The notes beneath the pieces were generated by a model. The model saw nothing but the letters and a program-made list of their open reading frames with translations. It did no database searches and was not told where the DNA came from. From Patiria pectinifera (lineage: Eukaryota > Echinodermata > Asteroidea > Valvatida > Asterinidae): a DNA stretch of 64,000 nt. The stretch's first letter is position 1. Every line of letters begins with the position of its first letter. Below, piece by piece: positions 47,490 to 59,673 of the stretch. The stretch is from NCBI GenBank assembly GCA_029964075.1, contig CM057138.1:11836932-11900931 (forward strand), read 5' to 3'. The translations under genes were made by a program, and so were the position numbers.

Positions 47490-47918
47490 CATACGTGGAA
47501 GTAAGCCTCCCTGTGTGTCCCTAAACTTTCGCCATCTCTGATTATGCTTATTGCATCTAATACATTGTTTGTTTTGATACAATCATTGCTTTTTATTTAA
47601 TTAAATTGAAATGATTTCCAAAGCTATTTATTGCTTTTCTGTGGTGTTTACATAATCATTTTCTGCTTTAAAACCTCTCCAAACCTATTTGCATTAATGA
47701 AATCAAAAGTAAAACAAATGTCCGCTTGGATAAATTGTACATAACAATTTCCCTATATTACATTTTGAGACAGTAAAAACAATGGTTCTTAATGCTCTGC
47801 ATCCGTATAACGGTTGTAAGGCTTGGGAAGATCGTTATAGACCCTTGCGTAGCAGCCATCTTGGAAGACAATTTCTTTGTTTTGGTTGGATGTGCATGAG
47901 TGAACCAGTCCTCTTGGA

Positions 47919-48107
47919 TGCGTTCGAGTGTGCTAGTCGTGTTAACACGAGTATACTCCTGAGCGCGCAAACGGCAGGAGTACGACCCGCGGGTCAGCAA
48001 GAGTACACTCTCCGTCATACCCCGGGACTATACTCTTGTACCGGGAGTAATGCGCGCGCTACATTTTCCTGCACTCGGGAGTAGGAAGAGTAACACACTC
48101 GAACGCA
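47919..48107. mobile_element. 189-bp TIR element near NLR exon 3
   Basis: The inverted ends are TGCGTTCGAGTGTG and CACACTCGAACGCA. The GC-rich interior has ACTCCTG/GGGAGTA pairs. It is followed by an A-run. Confidence 0.55.
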
Positions 48108-48617
48108 CACCATGTGAATTAATTGTTACTAAAAAAAAAAAAAAAAAAAAAAAAAAAGCCCTCTAAGATGGTAGCTCCACATAAAGTATATTCTATTGTG
48201 GCGGAAAACTGAACTATTTCAGAAGTGGCGTCGCACCTTTATACCGAAGCAGCCGATTAAATAACTATAAAAAATAAGACGCCAAATAAAACACCCATAA
48301 GGCACGCTGTGTTACCATAAGAAACGCTGTGTAGTTGAATGCAACGAAAAACTTAAGAAGATGAGTTGAACAAAATGCGTTCGACGGAAAACTAAATTTG
48401 GCAGGCCGCTTGACAACACGAAATTGGTTTCCAAACGTCCAGCACATCACTCAAATATTCCCAAGACAAAGCAAGATACCTATTTTAAATTTATTGGAAA
48501 CAAAACGCACAAATGGCCATTCTGTTACGGCGTCAACTTATTCTTAGACTCCGTGAAGGAAAACAAACTCAGCATCACTAAAACAAGCACTTCTTGTGGA
48601 TTTGTTTAACCCATCAG

Positions 48618-51600
48618 GAGCACAACTACTGGAATCTCAGCAACAAACGGGCATGGGACCAGACCAAGAACCACGATTACGGGATTCCTACCAAGAAGCT
48701 GGTAACAAAACCAGGGAAATTTTGGTAAAATGGTACAAGACGACAGGCAGTTTTGTACAATTAACTCCAGGGGTTGATGATGATCAAGTGCATATAACTG
48801 GTATATACACAAAGTTGCAAGTGAGAACACGAGAGGGTTTAACCGTTGTAACAAACAGAGGTCAGGAAGGGGTGGAAATCATAAATTCAACTCAGTATGA
48901 CAAAATATTTGGAGCAGAGACGAAGAGTGGAGATCTCATAAAACGTCTCCTTTTCTTTGGCACGGGCGGTGTCGGAAAGTCAACCATTTTTGATAAAATT
49001 GCATACGACTGGGCTGAAGGGGAAAATAAAATGCTCAACAAATTCAAACTTGTCATTGCTTTGAAGATGTGTGCCCTGTCCCAACATTCTAATCTTGTGG
49101 ATGCAATTTTTGATCAACTGCTTGGTGAAGATTCTGGAGTCTCAAAAGACGCACTTGAAGCATTCATTCAAGAAAACTCAAATGAGATCTTGATTCTCTT
49201 GGATGGTTTTGATGAATTGAGGACCAGAGTCCTCGATGAAGCCCAATTTGGTTCCATCCTGAAATCACTGAATAAAACACGATACCGGGAGTGTTTCATT
49301 GGCGTTACAACCCGCCTCTCCCATCTTGAGAAACTGATGACAAAATCATTGGTTCAAAATCCTTGCACACACGTAGAGGTTCGGGGGTTTACCGATGAAG
49401 ATGTCCGCGACTACATCAGAAAATTTCACCAAAAAGAGCCAGATAGCGGTGAGGCACTAATCCAAACCATCGAAAATTCAAATACGCTGCGGGATTTGGC
49501 AACAATTCCTATGTTTCTGCTCTTCATGTGCCTATTGTGGAGGGAGAACGCCAAACTCCCAGAAACAATGTCACGCCTCTTTAATGAGGCGATTGTTTAC
49601 ATGTTCATCAGAAAAGAAGATGTGTCTAGGGAAGATGTATTAAAAACATTGATTGAAATAGGAAAACCTGCGCTGCGTGGACTTATGGATGCCGACTTGA
49701 AACTCTCATTTCAAGAAGAAGAGTTCGAAACAAGTGCACTGGACTTGGCACTTAAAGTAGGCATCCTGAGCAGACAGAGGGTTATCAAAAACGTCAAATC
49801 CCACAAAACCATTCAGTTCACGCATAAGGCAATACTGGAATACTGTGCAGCAAAATACTGGCAGAGTTTACACATGTCGAACCAGGGAGTGTGGAAGCGC
49901 ATCTTGTATTACATACTTTATATATTTAATATACTCGGAGAATTTCATGATTATTTGACTTGTCTCTCTTCAACAATCGAGAGCGTTGTTTTGAACGAAT
50001 TTCTCCTTCGTCTTTGCTGTGGTGATAATGAGATCTGCATGACTGACATCGTAAAACAGCTTGACCTTTCTTTCACTAAGAACCGAAACCAACCCAAGTA
50101 TCAGTCAAGTGTTATTCAAGCTATCATTCGAAATTGCTTTCTTGAAAGCCAGTCAAGTAATGTCCCACTGTGTCTCACAAGCGACTCACATCTGCCAAAA
50201 AGTATCGCTGTGAGTAACAACAATGATTTCCGCAGTCTCATGTACCTTCTTGAAATCATCTGCAGGTCAGAAAGCCGCACGGCGCAACTGGCACACGTTG
50301 AAACAATTTCTGTCTCCGAGGTGTCCACGGTCAGTGGTTTAGCTATCGCGCTAGGTTTCATGAAAAACCTCAGGGATCTTCGGCTAACTGAATGCCCTTT
50401 ATTGGACGGTGATCTCGAGAAAATCCTGTTGTCACTGAAGTGCAATGAAGTATTGGCAAATCTATGCATAGATGGGACCAATATATCAGGAAGCAGAGCA
50501 GTAGAATGGGCCCCTCACATCAAAAACTTGACAAACCTTAAGACGCTTGAACTAAAGAAATGCTGTCTGGGGTACACAGACATGGAAGACATGGCCTCGT
50601 CTGTTGTTGACATGCCTAAACTGACTGAACTGACCCTCTCTGGCAACTCAGATTTGGGTGGATCGGGTGAGTTGTGGTGTAAACATGTAGCATGCTTGAA
50701 GCATGTACAGGCGCTCAACTTGAGCAATTGCTCATTGCAGTCTACAGATGTTGAACGAATTGCCTTGTCTGTATGCGACATGCCCAGACTGACAGACATA
50801 GTCCTTGCCAGCAACACAGCATTGGGCGGAATGGCTGAGGTGTGGTCTCAACATTTAACTCGCATGAAGCGCGTGAAGACACTTGACTTGAGCAACTGCT
50901 CTTTGCAATGGGCAGATATTCAACACATTACCCCGTGTGTGAGTGACATGCCAGATCTTGTCGACTTGATCCTTACTGACAATCCGGCACTGGGCAAACA
51001 TGTCGCGAAGTGGTCCTGTTACCTGCTACGAGTAGATGAAATACACACGCTGAACCTCAGCAATCGCTCCCTGAAATGTGAGCTAGATTTCGATGCCATG
51101 ACAATTTTTCTATCTCATGTGCCCAGACTGACTCACTTGATCCTATCTGGTAACACAACTTTGGGCGGATCGGCTGACACATGGTCCTTGTACTTGCCGA
51201 GACTGACGCACCTAAAGAAGCTGAACGTAAGCGATTGCTCATTGCAATGGAAGGATATCGAACATCTTGCCACGTCTGTTGGTGACATGCCTGAACTGAC
51301 TGAACTGACCCTCTCTGGCAACTCAAATTTGGGTGGATCGGGTGAGTTGTGGTGTAAACATGTAGCATGCTTGAAGCATGTACAGACGCTCAACTTGAGC
51401 AATTGCTCATTGCAGTCTACAGATGTTGAACGAATTGCCTTGTCTGTATGCGACATGCCCAGACTGACAGACATAGTCCTTGCCAGCAACACAGCATTGG
51501 GCGGAATGGCTGAGGTGTGGTCTCAACATTTAACTCGCATGAAGCGCGTGAAGACACTTGACTTGAGCAACTGCTCTTTGCAATGGGCAGATATTCAACA

Positions 51601-54600
51601 CATTACCCCGTGTGTGAGTGACATGCCAGATCTTGCCGACTTGATCCTTACTGACAATCCGGCATTGGGCAGACATGTCACGAAGTGGTCCTGTTACCTG
51701 CTACGAGTAGATGAAAAACACACGCTGAACCTCAGCAATCGCTCCCTGAAATGTGAGCTAGATTTCGATGCCATGACAATTTTTCTATCTCATGTGCCCA
51801 GACTGACTCACTTGATCCTATCTGGTAACACAACTTTGGGCGGATCGGCTGACACATGGTCCTTGTACTTGCCGAGACTGACGCACCTAAAGAAGCTGAA
51901 CGTGAGCGATTGCTCATTGCAATGGAAGGATATCGAACATCTTGCCACGTCTGTTGGTGACATGCCTGAACTGACTGAACTGACCCTCTCTGGCAACTCA
52001 AATTTGGGTGGATCGGGTGAGTTGTGGTGTAAACATGTAGCATGCTTGAAGCATGTACAGACGCTCAACTTGAGCAATTGCTCATTGCAGTCTACAGATG
52101 TTGAACGAATTGCCTTGTCTGTATGCGACATGCCCAGACTGACAGACATAGTCCTTGCCAGCAACACAGCATTGGGCGGAATGGCTGAGGTGTGGTCTCA
52201 ACATTTAACTCGCATGAAGCGCGTGAAGACACTTGACTTGAGCAACTGCTCTTTGCAATGGGCAGATATTCAACACATTACCCCGTGTGTGAGTGACATG
52301 CCAGATCTTGCCGACTTGATCCTTACTGACAATCCGGCATTGGGCAGACATGTCACGAAGTGGTCCTGTTACCTGCTACGAGTAGATGAAATACACACGC
52401 TGAACCTCAGCAATCGCTCCCTGAAATGTGAGCTAGATTTCGATTCCATGACAATTTTTCTATCCCACATGCCCAGAGTGTCTCAGTTGATCCTTTCTGG
52501 TAATACAAACTTAGGCGGATCGGCTCATTTGTGGTCCCCGTGCTTGCCATGGCTGACGAACATACAGTTGCTGAACCTGAGCGATTGCTCATTGCACTGG
52601 ATGGATATCAAACATCTTGCCACGTCTGTTGGTGACATGCCCACACTAACCGAATTGAATCTCGCCGGCAACGCGGCATTGGGCGGGTTGGGTGGGTGTT
52701 GGTCCCGCTACTTGCTGCGAATGCCAAAGGTACAAGCGCTGAACCTGAGCAATTGTTCTTTGCAAGGGAAAGATATTGAGGATATTGCCTTGTTTGTATG
52801 TGACATGCCCAGACTGACTGACATAAGCCTTGCTGGAAATACGGCGTTGGGAAAATTGGGTTGGTCCCCAATTGTGAACCGTATGAAGCAATTACGTACA
52901 CTAAACTTGAGCAATTGTTCATTGCAATGGACGGATGTTCAACACATTGCGGCGTGTATGAGTGACATGCCCGCTTTGAATGACTTGAACCTTACGGGCA
53001 ACTCAGCGTTGGGTGGATTTGCTCAGGAGTGGTCGAAGTATTTATTACGAGTAAAAGATAATCACACGCTGAACCTGAGCAACTTTGAATTGAAATGTGA
53101 AGATGTCAATACCATTGCTGTGTTTTTGCATGAAATGCCTGGACTGACTGACCTCTTACTTACTGGCAACAGAGCATTGGGCGGATCGGCTGATGCATGG
53201 TCCCGATGCATACTATATATGACGAACATACAGTTGTTGAACCTAAGCAATTGCCTACTGCAATGTGATGATGTTGAACACATTACCTCGTCTGTAGGTG
53301 ACATGCCCAAACTGTCTTCGTTGATCCTTGCCGGCAATACGGCTCTTGGCGGGTCGGCTAGCTCATGGTCTAAGTTTCTGCCTCGAATGGACAACCTACA
53401 GGTGCTGAACCTGAGCAATTGCTCATTGCAGTCTACAGATGTTGAACGAATTGCCTTGTCTGTATGCGACATGCCCAGACTGACAGACATAGTCCTTGCC
53501 AGCAACACAGCATTGGGCGGAATGGCTGAGGTGTGGTCTCAACATTTAACTCGCATGAAGCGCGTGAAGACACTTGACTTGAGCAACTGCTCTTTGCAAT
53601 GGGCAGATATTCAACACATTACCCCGTGTGTGAGTGACATGCCAGATCTTGCCGACTTGATCCTTACTGACAATCCGGCATTGGGCAGACATGTCGCGAA
53701 GTGGTCCTGTTACCTGCTACGAGTAGATGAAATACACACGCTGAACCTCAGCAATCGCTCCCTGAAATGTGAGCTAGATTTCGATGCCATGACAATTTTT
53801 CTATCCCACATGCCCAGAGTGTCTCAGTTGATCCTTTCTGGTAATACAAACTTAGGCGGATCGGCTCATTTGTGGTCCCCGTGCTTGCCATGGCTGACGA
53901 ACATACAGTTGCTGAACCTGAGCGATTGCTCATTGCACTGGATGGATATCAAACATCTTGCCACGTCTGTTGGTGACATGCCCACACTAACCGAATTGAA
54001 TCTCGCCGGCAACGCGGCATTGGGCGGGTTGGGTGGGTGTTGGTCCCGCTACTTGCTGCGAATGCCAAAGGTACAAGCGCTGAACCTGAGCAATTGTTCT
54101 TTGCAAGGGAAAGATATTGAGGATATTGCCTTGTCTGTATGTGACATGCCCAGACTGACTGACATAAGCCTTGCTGGAAATACGGCGTTGGGAAAATTGG
54201 GTTGGTCCCCAATTGTGAACCGTATGAAGCAATTACGTACACTAAACTTGAGCAATTGTTCATTGCAATGGACGGATGTTCAACATATTGCGGCGTGTAT
54301 GAGTGACATGCCCGCTTTGAATGACTTGAACCTTACGGGCAACTCAGCGTTGGGTGGATTTGCTCAGGAGTGGTCGAAGTATTTATTACGAGTAAAAGAT
54401 AATCACACGCTGAACCTGAGCAACTTTGAATTGAAATGTGAAGATGTCAATACCATTGCTGTGTTTTTGCATGAAATGCCTGGACCGACTGACCTCTTTC
54501 TTACTGGCAACAGAGCATTGGGCGGATCGGCTGATGCATGGTCCCGATGCATACTATATATGACGAACATACAGTTGTTGAACCTCAGCAATTGCTCACT

Positions 54601-57600
54601 GCAATGTGATGATGTTGAACACATTACCTCGTCTGTAGGTGACATGCCCAAACTGTCTTCGTTGATCCTTGCCGGCAATACGGCTCTTGGCGGGTCGGCT
54701 AGCTCATGGTCTAAGTTTTTGCCTCGAATGGACAACCTACAGGTGCTGAACCTCAACAATTGTTCATTGAAATGGACAGATGTTGAACACATTGCTTTGT
54801 CTGTAAGTGGCATGCCCATACTCACCAGTTTGACCCTTACTGACAACATAGCATTAGGTGGATGGGTTTCGAAGTGGTCCCGTTTCTTGTTACGAGTTAA
54901 GCACACACATACTCTCGATCTGAGCAATTACTCTTTGAAATGTGAAGATTTTGATGCAATCGCCATTGTTCTATCCCACATGCCCAGAGTGTCTCAGTTG
55001 ATCCTTTCTGGTAATACAAACTTAGGCGGATCGGCTGATGTGTGGTCCCCGTGCTTGCCATGGCTGACGAACATACAGTTGCTGAACCTGAGCGATTGCT
55101 CGTTGCAGTGGATGGATGTTATATCTCTCGCGACTTCCATTCACGACATGCCCAGACTGACTGGCTTGAGTCTCTCTAGAAATGCAGCATTGGGTATGGG
55201 CGGATCGGCTATGTGCTGGTCCCGCTTCCTGCCCCAAATGAACCACATACGGATGCTGAATCTGAGCAGTTTTTCACCGCATTGGACTGACGTGGAGCAC
55301 ATTGCATCGGCTGTTTGTGGCATGCCCAGACTAACTGAACTGATCTTTGCTGGCAACGCATCAATGGGCGGATCGGCTGAGTTTTGGTCAAGAAGTTTAC
55401 TGAAAATGGTGGCAATACAGACTTTGAACCTGAGAGATAGCTCCTTGAAGTGGGAAGATATTGAACACATTGCCTCGTCTGTACATGAAATGCCAAGACT
55501 TACTACATTAATCCTTGCCGACAACTCTGAATTGGGCGGATCGGCGATGTGGTGGTCTCCCTTTTTGCAGCAAATGGCGTTCCTCCGAAAGCTGGATCTG
55601 ACCAACTGTTCGTTGCAAATGAAGGACGTAAGACACATTGCCTCCTCTGTTGGCGACATGCCTAGACTGACTGACTTGATCCTTGCTGACAACACCACAT
55701 TGGGAGGGTCGGCTGTGTTGTGGTCCCGCTACTTGCCACAAATGGACTATGTACGGACATTAAACCTGAGTAATTGTTCACTGCAATGCACAGATGTAGA
55801 ACACATTGCCTCGTCGATAGGTAACATGCATAGACTGACTGAACTGATTGTAGCTGACAGCACAGCTTTGGGCGGGTCGGCTGACTTGTGGTCACAAAAC
55901 TTGACTAGAATGCAACACATAGAGACGCTTAACCTGGAAAGATGTTCACTGCAGTGCACAGATATCGAACACGTTGCTTCTTCTGTAGGGGACATGCCAA
56001 GACTGACTAATTTGATACTTGCTGGAAACACAGCATTGGGTGGTTCGACCGAGATGTGGTGCCAACAATTACTACGCATGAAACACATAAGGAAGCTTAA
56101 CTTGAGCAATTGCTCATTGCAGTGGACACATTTCCAAGACATTGCCCAGTGTGTCTGTGACATGCCCGCACTGAATAATTGTATCATTACAGACAACTCG
56201 TCATTGGGCGACTTTGCTTGGAAGTGGTACTGCTACTTGCTACAAGCGAAGCACAAGCACACGCTTAACCTGACCAATTGCTCATTGCAATGCAAAGATG
56301 TTGAACACATTGCCTCATTTGTTGGTGAGATGCCAACTGTGACCGAGTTGGTCCTTGCTTGCAACACAGCATTGGGCACATCGGCCGACTTGTGGGCTTC
56401 CCACTTAACATCTATGCAACATATCCTGACGCTGAACCTGAGCCAGTGCTCATTGCAGTGGACAGACGTTGAACACATTGTCCCATCCGTAGCTAACATG
56501 CCCAGACTGACTGACATGATACTTGCCGGTAACGCAGCATTGGGCGGATCAGCTGTGATGTGGTACCGGTACCTGCCACGAATGACGGGCATCAAGACGC
56601 TGGATTTGAGCAACTGTTCGTTGCAATTCAAAGATGTTGAACACATTTGCTCAGCTGTTGGTAACATGTCTAGACTGACTGATTTGATACTTGCAGGTAA
56701 CGCAGCATTGGGAGGAGCAGCCGAGCTGTGGTCCCACTTCTTGCCGCTAATGGCTGAGTTACGAACGTTGGACCTGAGCAATTGTTCGATGCAGTATACA
56801 GATGTAGATCACATTGCATCGTCACTGGGGAAAATGCCAATCTTGACTGACTTAAACATTTCTGGCAACACAGCATTAGGAGGGTCGGCTTTTTTGTGGT
56901 CCACCGGATTTCCAAGAATGACTTATATAAAGATATTAAACCTGGGAAATTGCTCACTAGAAGGTAAAGATGTTTTTCACATTACCTCGTCCGTAGGTGA
57001 CATGCCCAGTCTAGTTAACTTGATTCTTGCTGACAACACAGCATTAGGGGGTTCGGCTGAGCTGGGATCCCGTCAGTTGCGGCGAATGATGCACATTAAC
57101 ACTCTGAACTTTAGCAATTGCTCATTGCTATGGAAAGATGTGAAATCCATTGGCTATTCGGTGGCAGCCATTCCCACACTGACTAGCTTGATCCTTGGTG
57201 GGAACTCAGCATTAGGCGGATCGGCTGAGTTGTGGGCCCCGGACATCCCACGAATGCAGCACGTGAGGACGCTAAACCTAAGCAATTGCTCACTTCAGCA
57301 TACCGATGTCAAACACATTGCCGTGTGTGTATGTCACATGCCCAATCTGACTGCCTTGATTCTAGCGGATAACGCGGCATTGGGCGGTTCAGCTGATGTT
57401 TGGTCCCGCCACTTGTCGCAAATGCGTGTTATACGGACCCTAAACCTGAGCAATTGCTCACTGCAAGTTGTAGATATTGAGCACATTGTCTCGGCTGTTG
57501 ATGACATGACCGCACTGACAGACTTGATCCTTGCCAGCAACTCAGCCATAGGTGATTTACCGGAGTTGTTGACCCTGCATCCGACGTTAGGAAACCACGT

Positions 57601-57610
57601 GGCAAGTTAA
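48618..57610 (+). CDS. Giant NLR: NACHT ATPase with about 86 leucine-rich repeats (main exon)
   Basis: The exon is open without interruption to TAA 57608-57610. The acceptor TTTAACCCATCAG ends at 48617 and fits phase 1 from exon 2. A start at the first in-exon ATG (48653) is the alternative. Numbered on the spliced 3067-residue protein: the linker KTTGSFVQLTPGVDDDQVHI lies before NACHT; Walker A GTGGVGKST is at 185-193 and Walker B LLDGFDE at 264-270; a sensor Arg (GVTTR) is at about 303; winged-helix landmark FTHKAILEYCAAKYW is at 471-485. From about 654 to the C-terminus there are 42 units of ~56 residues, each a pair of RNase-inhibitor-type LRRs (LTDLILAGNTALGGSAELWS, then LNLSNCSLQ-x-x-DVEHI). 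There is no membrane segment or C-terminal effector. NLRs are cytosolic STAND switches sensing microbes or stress; the ligand is unknown. Vertebrate NLRs usually split LRRs across exons, but here all lie in one. Confidence 0.9.
50621..52445 (+). repeat. 675-bp tandem repeat inside the LRR exon (2.7 copies)
   Basis: Copies start at 50621, 51296 and 51971 with CTGACTGAACTGACCCTCTC. The exact 675-base (225-codon, four LRR-pair) period keeps the frame. The copies differ at only about 1-2% of positions (for example GAAATACAC/GAAAAACAC). The third copy diverges after about 52445. Confidence 0.9.
52072..54753 (+). repeat. 1341-bp tandem repeat inside the LRR exon (two copies)
   Basis: Copies at about 52072-53412 and 53413-54753 have a 1341-base period (447 codons, eight LRR pairs) and about 1% difference by eye. 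The first copy overlaps the end of the 675-base array, so the duplications are nested: the 675-base unit was made first and part of it was then carried into the 1341-base duplication. Confidence 0.9.
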
Positions 57611-57675
57611 AGTTCATAAAATGACGTCGAATTCAGATGTTATGCGTTGCAACATATGCTATCACGTCGGCTAAT

Positions 57676-58010
57676 GCAGGGTGTCTCAAAACAGTTGTGC
57701 AAGCTCATATCCTTTTATTTCTCAAAACTACTAATCATGAGTATCTCATCTTGATGGAGCATATTAATTATACACTTGTGTATATTCAGTAAAAATTCCA
57801 TGGAAATCCACTCAGGTAAACCAGAGATCTAACAGATTGTAAAAAGCTATGGAGTTTTCACCCATTGCAATGGGATGGGATTCACACAGTTAACACAATG
57901 GTTAACTTAATTTACATCGCAGTGAAAATGCCCATGACAGTCGGATGCACTGATATATCTAACAGTGTAAATTAAGGGATATGCTAGCACAACTTTTTGG
58001 ACACCCGTAT
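57676..58010. mobile_element. MITE in the NLR 3' UTR
   Basis: The ends are inverted: GCAGGGTGTCTCAAAA with CAGTTGTGC, and GCACAACTTTTTGGACACCC. It starts 66 bases after the stop codon, so it is probably transcribed with the gene. The CAGGGTGTC-type ends suggest a Tc1/mariner-like MITE. Confidence 0.6.
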
Positions 58011-58401
58011 TTGCAAGAATACGTTTGATGACATCAAGCTTTCTTGGAAGCTTGTGAATCTCTGCCTCTTCTGTTAAGCATTTTCACCTTCAACCGTTGT
58101 TAGAAATTATGATCCAAAAACACCCAGCACAGTATTCCTGTAGCCGATGCTTCGTCGGTTAAATTACGACTAAATTATTACAGCAGCCATGAACTTCCAT
58201 GACTTACGTGTGTGCATTGATATTTGTCCACGATTTCCTGACGCTATTTTGTTATATTCTCAAACTTATTTCGTGAGGTTGAGACTTTCAGATCTAAAAC
58301 AGGCAGCCTGATTAAATAGTGTACATAGTTTAATATGCGACCCTTTTTGTGTTTCTGTACATCAACGAAGATGAAAAATGCAAGTGGCATTTAATTGTGT
58401 A

Positions 58402-58407
58402 AATAAA
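58402..58407 (+). terminator. Possible poly(A) signal of the NLR gene
   Basis: AATAAA about 790 bases after the stop, beyond the MITE. It is the first good hexamer I noticed downstream; there is another at about 59229. Confidence 0.35.
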
Positions 58408-59409
58408 AGGTTTATCGATATTTTTAATATACTGTACAAATTATCAACAGTAATGTAAAAACACAGATTATCGGGAAGACATGATTCTTTAAGAAACGCA
58501 AATTTGTACAAGATATGAGGTTGGATTGGTTGCATTTACAAGATATGAGGTTGGATTTGATTTGAATTGTACATTTCAGCACAATTATACAAAGTAGCAG
58601 TATGACTGTGAAGCAAGAAATCCACAAATGTGATAAGAGTGTTTTCATACCGGTACTGAAGGAGAAATTGTATAATATAATGATTGCACTAGAAACTTGT
58701 GCATTGGTAATAGACAACTCATGACAGCAGCTCACCCATGTGAGCACAACATTTGCCAATGCTACTGTTAATGAAATGTCTTCTATGGATTACACCAGAT
58801 GCACTGAGTACAAAGTGGATTTTAACATTGTCAAACGTCGACATTATGAAAGGAGGGCGTCTTACAGATTGTATTCTCGTATCATACCAGTTTGTGTTTT
58901 TTTTTTCTACGTTTGTTCGAATAACTAGTTATAATGTATGAATCTAGATATATGCCCTCGTCTAATACCAGTTTGTGTCTTTCTATGTTTTGTCTTTGTG
59001 TGTCTCACTGTTGTCCATTTTGTCCTTTGTCACTGTCTCTGATTTTCTCGGTCATGTCCACATGTCTGTCGATAGGTTAGGGTACAAAAGCGTGACGCTT
59101 CACCTTATACCTAACTGTTTTAGTATTGATCCATGTACATAATTATACACAATTACATAATTCATTGCATTTTGCTCTATGTTTACACGGCATTGTAACA
59201 TTTTATTGTGTGGAAATTGCAACATTGAAATAAATGTTTTCACTACTACTGATTTAGCGCCACATTCCAAGTGCTGCAAGTAAGTAAACTCAGTCATTGT
59301 CGTGCCATGACTAGAAAATCAATTATTTTCTAGTCATGGTTCCTGGCATAGACTATTACTGACTTTATTTGATTTTCCATTTTTTTTTACCGACATTTGT
59401 ATCTTCCGC

Positions 59410-59673
59410 AATCATCCCTATGAGAATTGTTTTTGTTTTGCTGAAAGAACACTTACTTGTTTGTGATCCGTGGAAAGAACTTTAAAACGGTGTTCGTGTT
59501 TAAATTCCGTATCTTGAAAAGTACATGAGTGATTTGAATTATTCTTGTGCGAAAAGTAAGCTTATTAATTGGGCTTTTATATCCTTGATATTGAACGTGC
59601 TACATGCAGAACTTCATTATATAATTGGTCCTGCCATTTGGGATCCTTTTTTGACTCACCCTGTATAATCAAA
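59410..59673. mobile_element. One-armed relative of the GGGTGAGT foldback MITE
   Basis: It shares with 900-1129 the series GTGATCC-TGGA-AGAACTTTAAAACGGTG, AAGTACATGAGTGATTT and GTGCTACATGCAGAACTTC, ending GACTCACCCTGTATAAT. This third locus shows that the family is dispersed. Confidence 0.6.

Larger units (their letters stand above)
40338..48617 (+). other. 8.3-kb intron of the NLR gene
   Basis: It contains a dispersed repeat with TTTCAAAATGGCCGC motifs (40540-40900), a dead LINE, three short TIR elements (46848-46947, 47305-47489 and 47919-48107), G/C-run tracts and an A-run of about 29 (48131-48158). 43950-46840 shows nothing recognisable apart from a GTACCCC hairpin at about 46204-46232. 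Confidence 0.55.

Noticed and set aside
48596-48617. NLR start at the GTG or open codons before 48618
   Set aside because: No ATG lies between the in-frame TGA at 48554 and the ATG at 48653. The acceptor at 48617 in matching phase explains the open codons as intron end.
50116-57617. Numerous minus-strand frames of 60-185 codons opposite the NLR
   Set aside because: They are antisense shadows of the LRR array and repeat with its period.
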